DNA of 64,000 nucleotides from Nemopilema nomurai (Eukaryota; Cnidaria; Scyphozoa; Rhizostomeae; Rhizostomatidae), in the NCBI GenBank assembly GCA_003864495.1, contig ML133474.1, positions 1,280,550 to 1,344,549 on the forward strand. The letters are read 5' to 3'. The notes under the pieces are model-generated. The model ran no database searches. It saw only the letters and a list, made by a program, of their open reading frames with translations, and had not been told where the DNA came from. Positions 61,678 through 64,000 of this stretch are shown here, piece after piece. A program made the translations under genes and the position numbers. Every line of letters starts with the position of its first letter. Position 1 is the stretch's first letter.

Positions 61678-62781
61678 ATGCCTACAAATCTGCAAGGTAT
61701 GCTTCAGTTTGAAACATTATTAAAAACAATGTGCCTCGAACGAAAAACTAACAAGCGCAAGCCCATCTCAACTCGTTTCTATAAACCCACTGCGGAAGTG
61801 TTGGGAATTAAGCTCAAAAAAAAATTCTATCAGAGGCTCCTGGCAACTGGACGACGTGAAAGAGGTCCAAGTATTACAAATAGAGGTGCATGAAGACACA
61901 GAATAGAGATTACAAAGCCTGTAATCTCTATTCTGTGACGAAGACAATAAAGCCAAGCATGTTAGCGAAAGCAGACCGTGGTTTTTAAAAGCGTCATAAG
62001 GATTTTAAGACATTCTTACATTGAATTGCTAAATCTGGACAGCTCCATGTAGTGTAAAAACAGCCTTTTTATATAGGGTAGACGAGCCTCGGGGATACTT
62101 GTGGTTGGGTATTTTTAGCTCTCATCAAATCGCATAGTAAGTGTTAGTTACTATATTTGAAAAAAAAACTTTAGTTAACTGCGAAAGACTGTAACCGAAT
62201 GGGGACCATAGGCCCAAACAAAACATTAATACACTACTGAGTCACGTGACTACTAAAGGACAGGAATACAGTAAGAAGACTCCCTACATAAAGTCTTTTC
62301 TATCATCTTCCAAATAAATATAACTGAATATTTACTTTTTATCGCCAGAGAATATAGCAAAGATAAATCCATCAGCCTACGAAAAACATCCTGCGAAAGA
62401 ATCACCATGGTCTGAAATCATAAACGAGTCAAAGGCACTGGTGAAGTTGGCAGTAGGAACAAGTGTGAACTCTTTTTGCTCATTTTTCATACCAGTTTGC
62501 ACAGTGCTCATTGTTGGACACAAGGGAAAGGTCTTTCTCGCAGCCATTGGCCTGGCCATTTCTGTGTGCAATATTTCAGGGTTATTTCTGGTCATTGGAT
62601 TGGCATCTGTTACTGAAACTCTCTGCTCCCAGGCATATGGTGCAAAGGATTTTAGAAGATTTGGAATTTTGATACAGCGGACAATTATCATAACCTTTGT
62701 GTCCATTCTTCCGACATGTGCTCTTTGGATCAATATGGATAAAGTTCTTGTTCACCTTGGACAAGACAAGGCTGTAGCGCT
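61678..62781 (+). CDS. MATE family transporter, copy F (3' partial)
   Basis: Exon 1 61678-61696 (ATG CCT ACA AAT CTG CAA G) is 19 nt and near-identical to exon 1 of E. Exon 2 62349-62781 runs ENIAKINPSAYEK, then TM1-TM3 with NISGLFLVIGLASVTETLCS and SQAYGAKDFRRFG, and ends in GQDKAVAL. The homologous end falls at GCGCT followed by GTTCGT, a weak donor; all other copies have GTTTGT, GTATGA or GTAGGC. The rest of the gene lies beyond the window, because intron 2 runs into a 23-bp satellite that reaches the window end. Closest paralog is E, with long identical stretches in exon 2. Intact as far as can be seen. Confidence 0.8.
61897..61937. other. Perfect 18-bp hairpin, 5-nt loop
   Basis: CACAGAATAGAGATTACA at 61897-61914 and its exact reverse complement at 61920-61937 enclose AAGCC. 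It lies in intron 1 of MATE copy F. The stem is perfect and AT-rich with no G-C clamp or T-run, so it is not a bacterial-type terminator. It could be a foldback remnant or a small structured RNA; origin unknown. Confidence 0.9.
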
Positions 62782-63611
62782 GTTCGTATTTTTCATGTTC
62801 TCAAATTTTTCCTCCAACAGCTTTATTATCTAACTAATCTTCAGTGAATTCTCATTGTAGCCCACCATTCTCGTTTTAACTTTCTTAATCGAACGCACCA
62901 CTCATACCAGTGGCCAACACATTCGGTTATTTTCCTAAGTTTGCTTAATTTGAGGAGTGCCAGAGTATGAAAAGTACTTTAAGTATGAATGTCTAGCTAT
63001 TGAAAACGGAATTATAGGTTAATGAAACCTCTATTAAACGACTCCATGTAAACGAGGCCAGATAAAATTAACTTCCATGACCAACTTAAAATATCATTTA
63101 ATATTATAAAACATTTTAAAAATTATTAAACAATTTATTTGAATGTTTAAAGGCAAATTGCACTAATAATAATAATGCTCTCGATTACTTTTATTTGATA
63201 GTCATTTCACACCCAAATTAACTCTTCTGTTTGTCTTTCGGTGTCCTTTTCCTGTACTACATAGAATTACCCTGGGCACAGGGAATTTCTATCAAGTTAA
63301 CGGAAATACCCACCCCAAGGGTAGTCCATTTTGCTCCTACCCATAAGACGCTCAGACTAGGCTCACCCAAAGGGATGTCCAATTTTCTCTGCATTGATTT
63401 GTGCAAATCATTGAACCTTTCCATCGAAGATTTATTTTGAGCTGTGAATCAAATTGTCAGCTATTCACATGAATTCCTAGCTACCTGATCAAAAAGTTTT
63501 TTTCTCCCTCGGTCTTTAAAAAGCTTTTAACACACTATTCCATCAATGTCAACTTCTGTTTTAGAAAGATTTGCAGCTATAATTCTCATTAAACTTCAAT
63601 TTTTCACTGTC

Positions 63612-64000
63612 AACATAGTTGATAATTCATTATGAACATAGTTGATAATTCATTATGAACATAGTTGATAATTCATTATGAACATAGTTGATAATTCATT
63701 ATGAACATAGTTGATAATTCATTATGAACATAGTTGATAATTCATTATGAACATAGTTGGTAATTCATTATGAACATAGTTGATAATTCATTATGAACAT
63801 AGTTGATAATTCATTATGAACATAGTTGATAATTCATTATGAACATATTGGTAATTCATTATGAACATAGTTGATAATTCATTATGATCATAGTTGATAA
63901 CTCATTATGAACATAGTTGGTAATTCATTATGAACATAGTTGATAATTCATTATGAACATATTTGGTAATTCATTATGAACATAGTTGATAATTCATTAT
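63612..64000. repeat. 23-bp satellite, about 17 copies, open at window end
   Basis: Tandem units with consensus CATAGTTGATAATTCATTATGAA, with variants such as TTGGTAATT and units missing GT in CATAGTT. Lies in intron 2 of MATE copy F and continues past the window, so the full length is unknown. Confidence 0.98.

Noticed and set aside
63612..64000. CRISPR-like array
   Set aside because: Units are directly adjacent with no unique spacers; a eukaryotic satellite.

Overview
The window is animal nuclear DNA. Genes are split into many short exons, non-coding DNA is AT-rich, and introns and spacers are full of transposon debris: RTE-type LINE fragments, a THAP/C2H2-bearing DNA element, hAT, PIF/Harbinger, foldback elements and minisatellites. 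The debris and the gene family fit an invertebrate, most likely a cnidarian such as a coral or anemone, but nothing here proves the taxon. The open frames that matter are exons; many long open stretches start at TTG or lie in introns and are not genes.

The backbone is a head-to-tail array of six plus-strand genes for MATE transporters (multidrug and toxin extrusion, SLC47-like, proton-coupled organic cation exporters). I call them A to F. A (227-7007) lacks its first exon at the window edge. B (10141-18385) and C (20861-31968) each carry at least two lesions. D (35658-45273) is intact except that I could not find exon 1. E (46346-57826) is complete, 16 exons and 580 codons plus stop. F (61678 onward) is cut by the window end after exon 2. 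Matching exons have the same length and phase in all copies (43, 45, 98, 98, 114, 68, 109, 76, 70, 133, 38 and 57 nt for exons 3-14). Only exons 1, 2, 15 and 16, which code the N-terminus and the cytoplasmic tail with the last membrane helix, vary in length. This regularity allowed base-exact exon boundaries and exposes each indel.

B and C are near-identical from inside exon 2 to about 1.5-1.9 kb past their stops, so they are a recent duplication or conversion. B has 1-nt and 5-nt deletions. C has lost the donor of exon 10 and one base in exon 12. About 150 bp of exon 2 is almost identical in A, B, C and D although the rest has diverged, and E and F share their own version; this looks like gene conversion. 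Copy E is open but has Arg and Val where its paralogs have the membrane acids matching Glu273 and Glu389 of human MATE1.

Mobile DNA by region: two 5'-truncated antisense LINEs in intron 1 of C; a 121-bp foldback element between C and D; a 2.4-kb terminal-inverted-repeat element with a THAP gene and an opposing C2H2 gene in intron 4 of D, itself split by an 802-bp hAT element with a perfect 8-bp target duplication; two apparently nested inverted-repeat elements in intron 4 of E; a LINE scrap in intron 13 of E; a decayed PIF/Harbinger transposase between E and F; and a 23-bp satellite in intron 2 of F running off the window end. No RNA genes or CRISPR arrays were seen.
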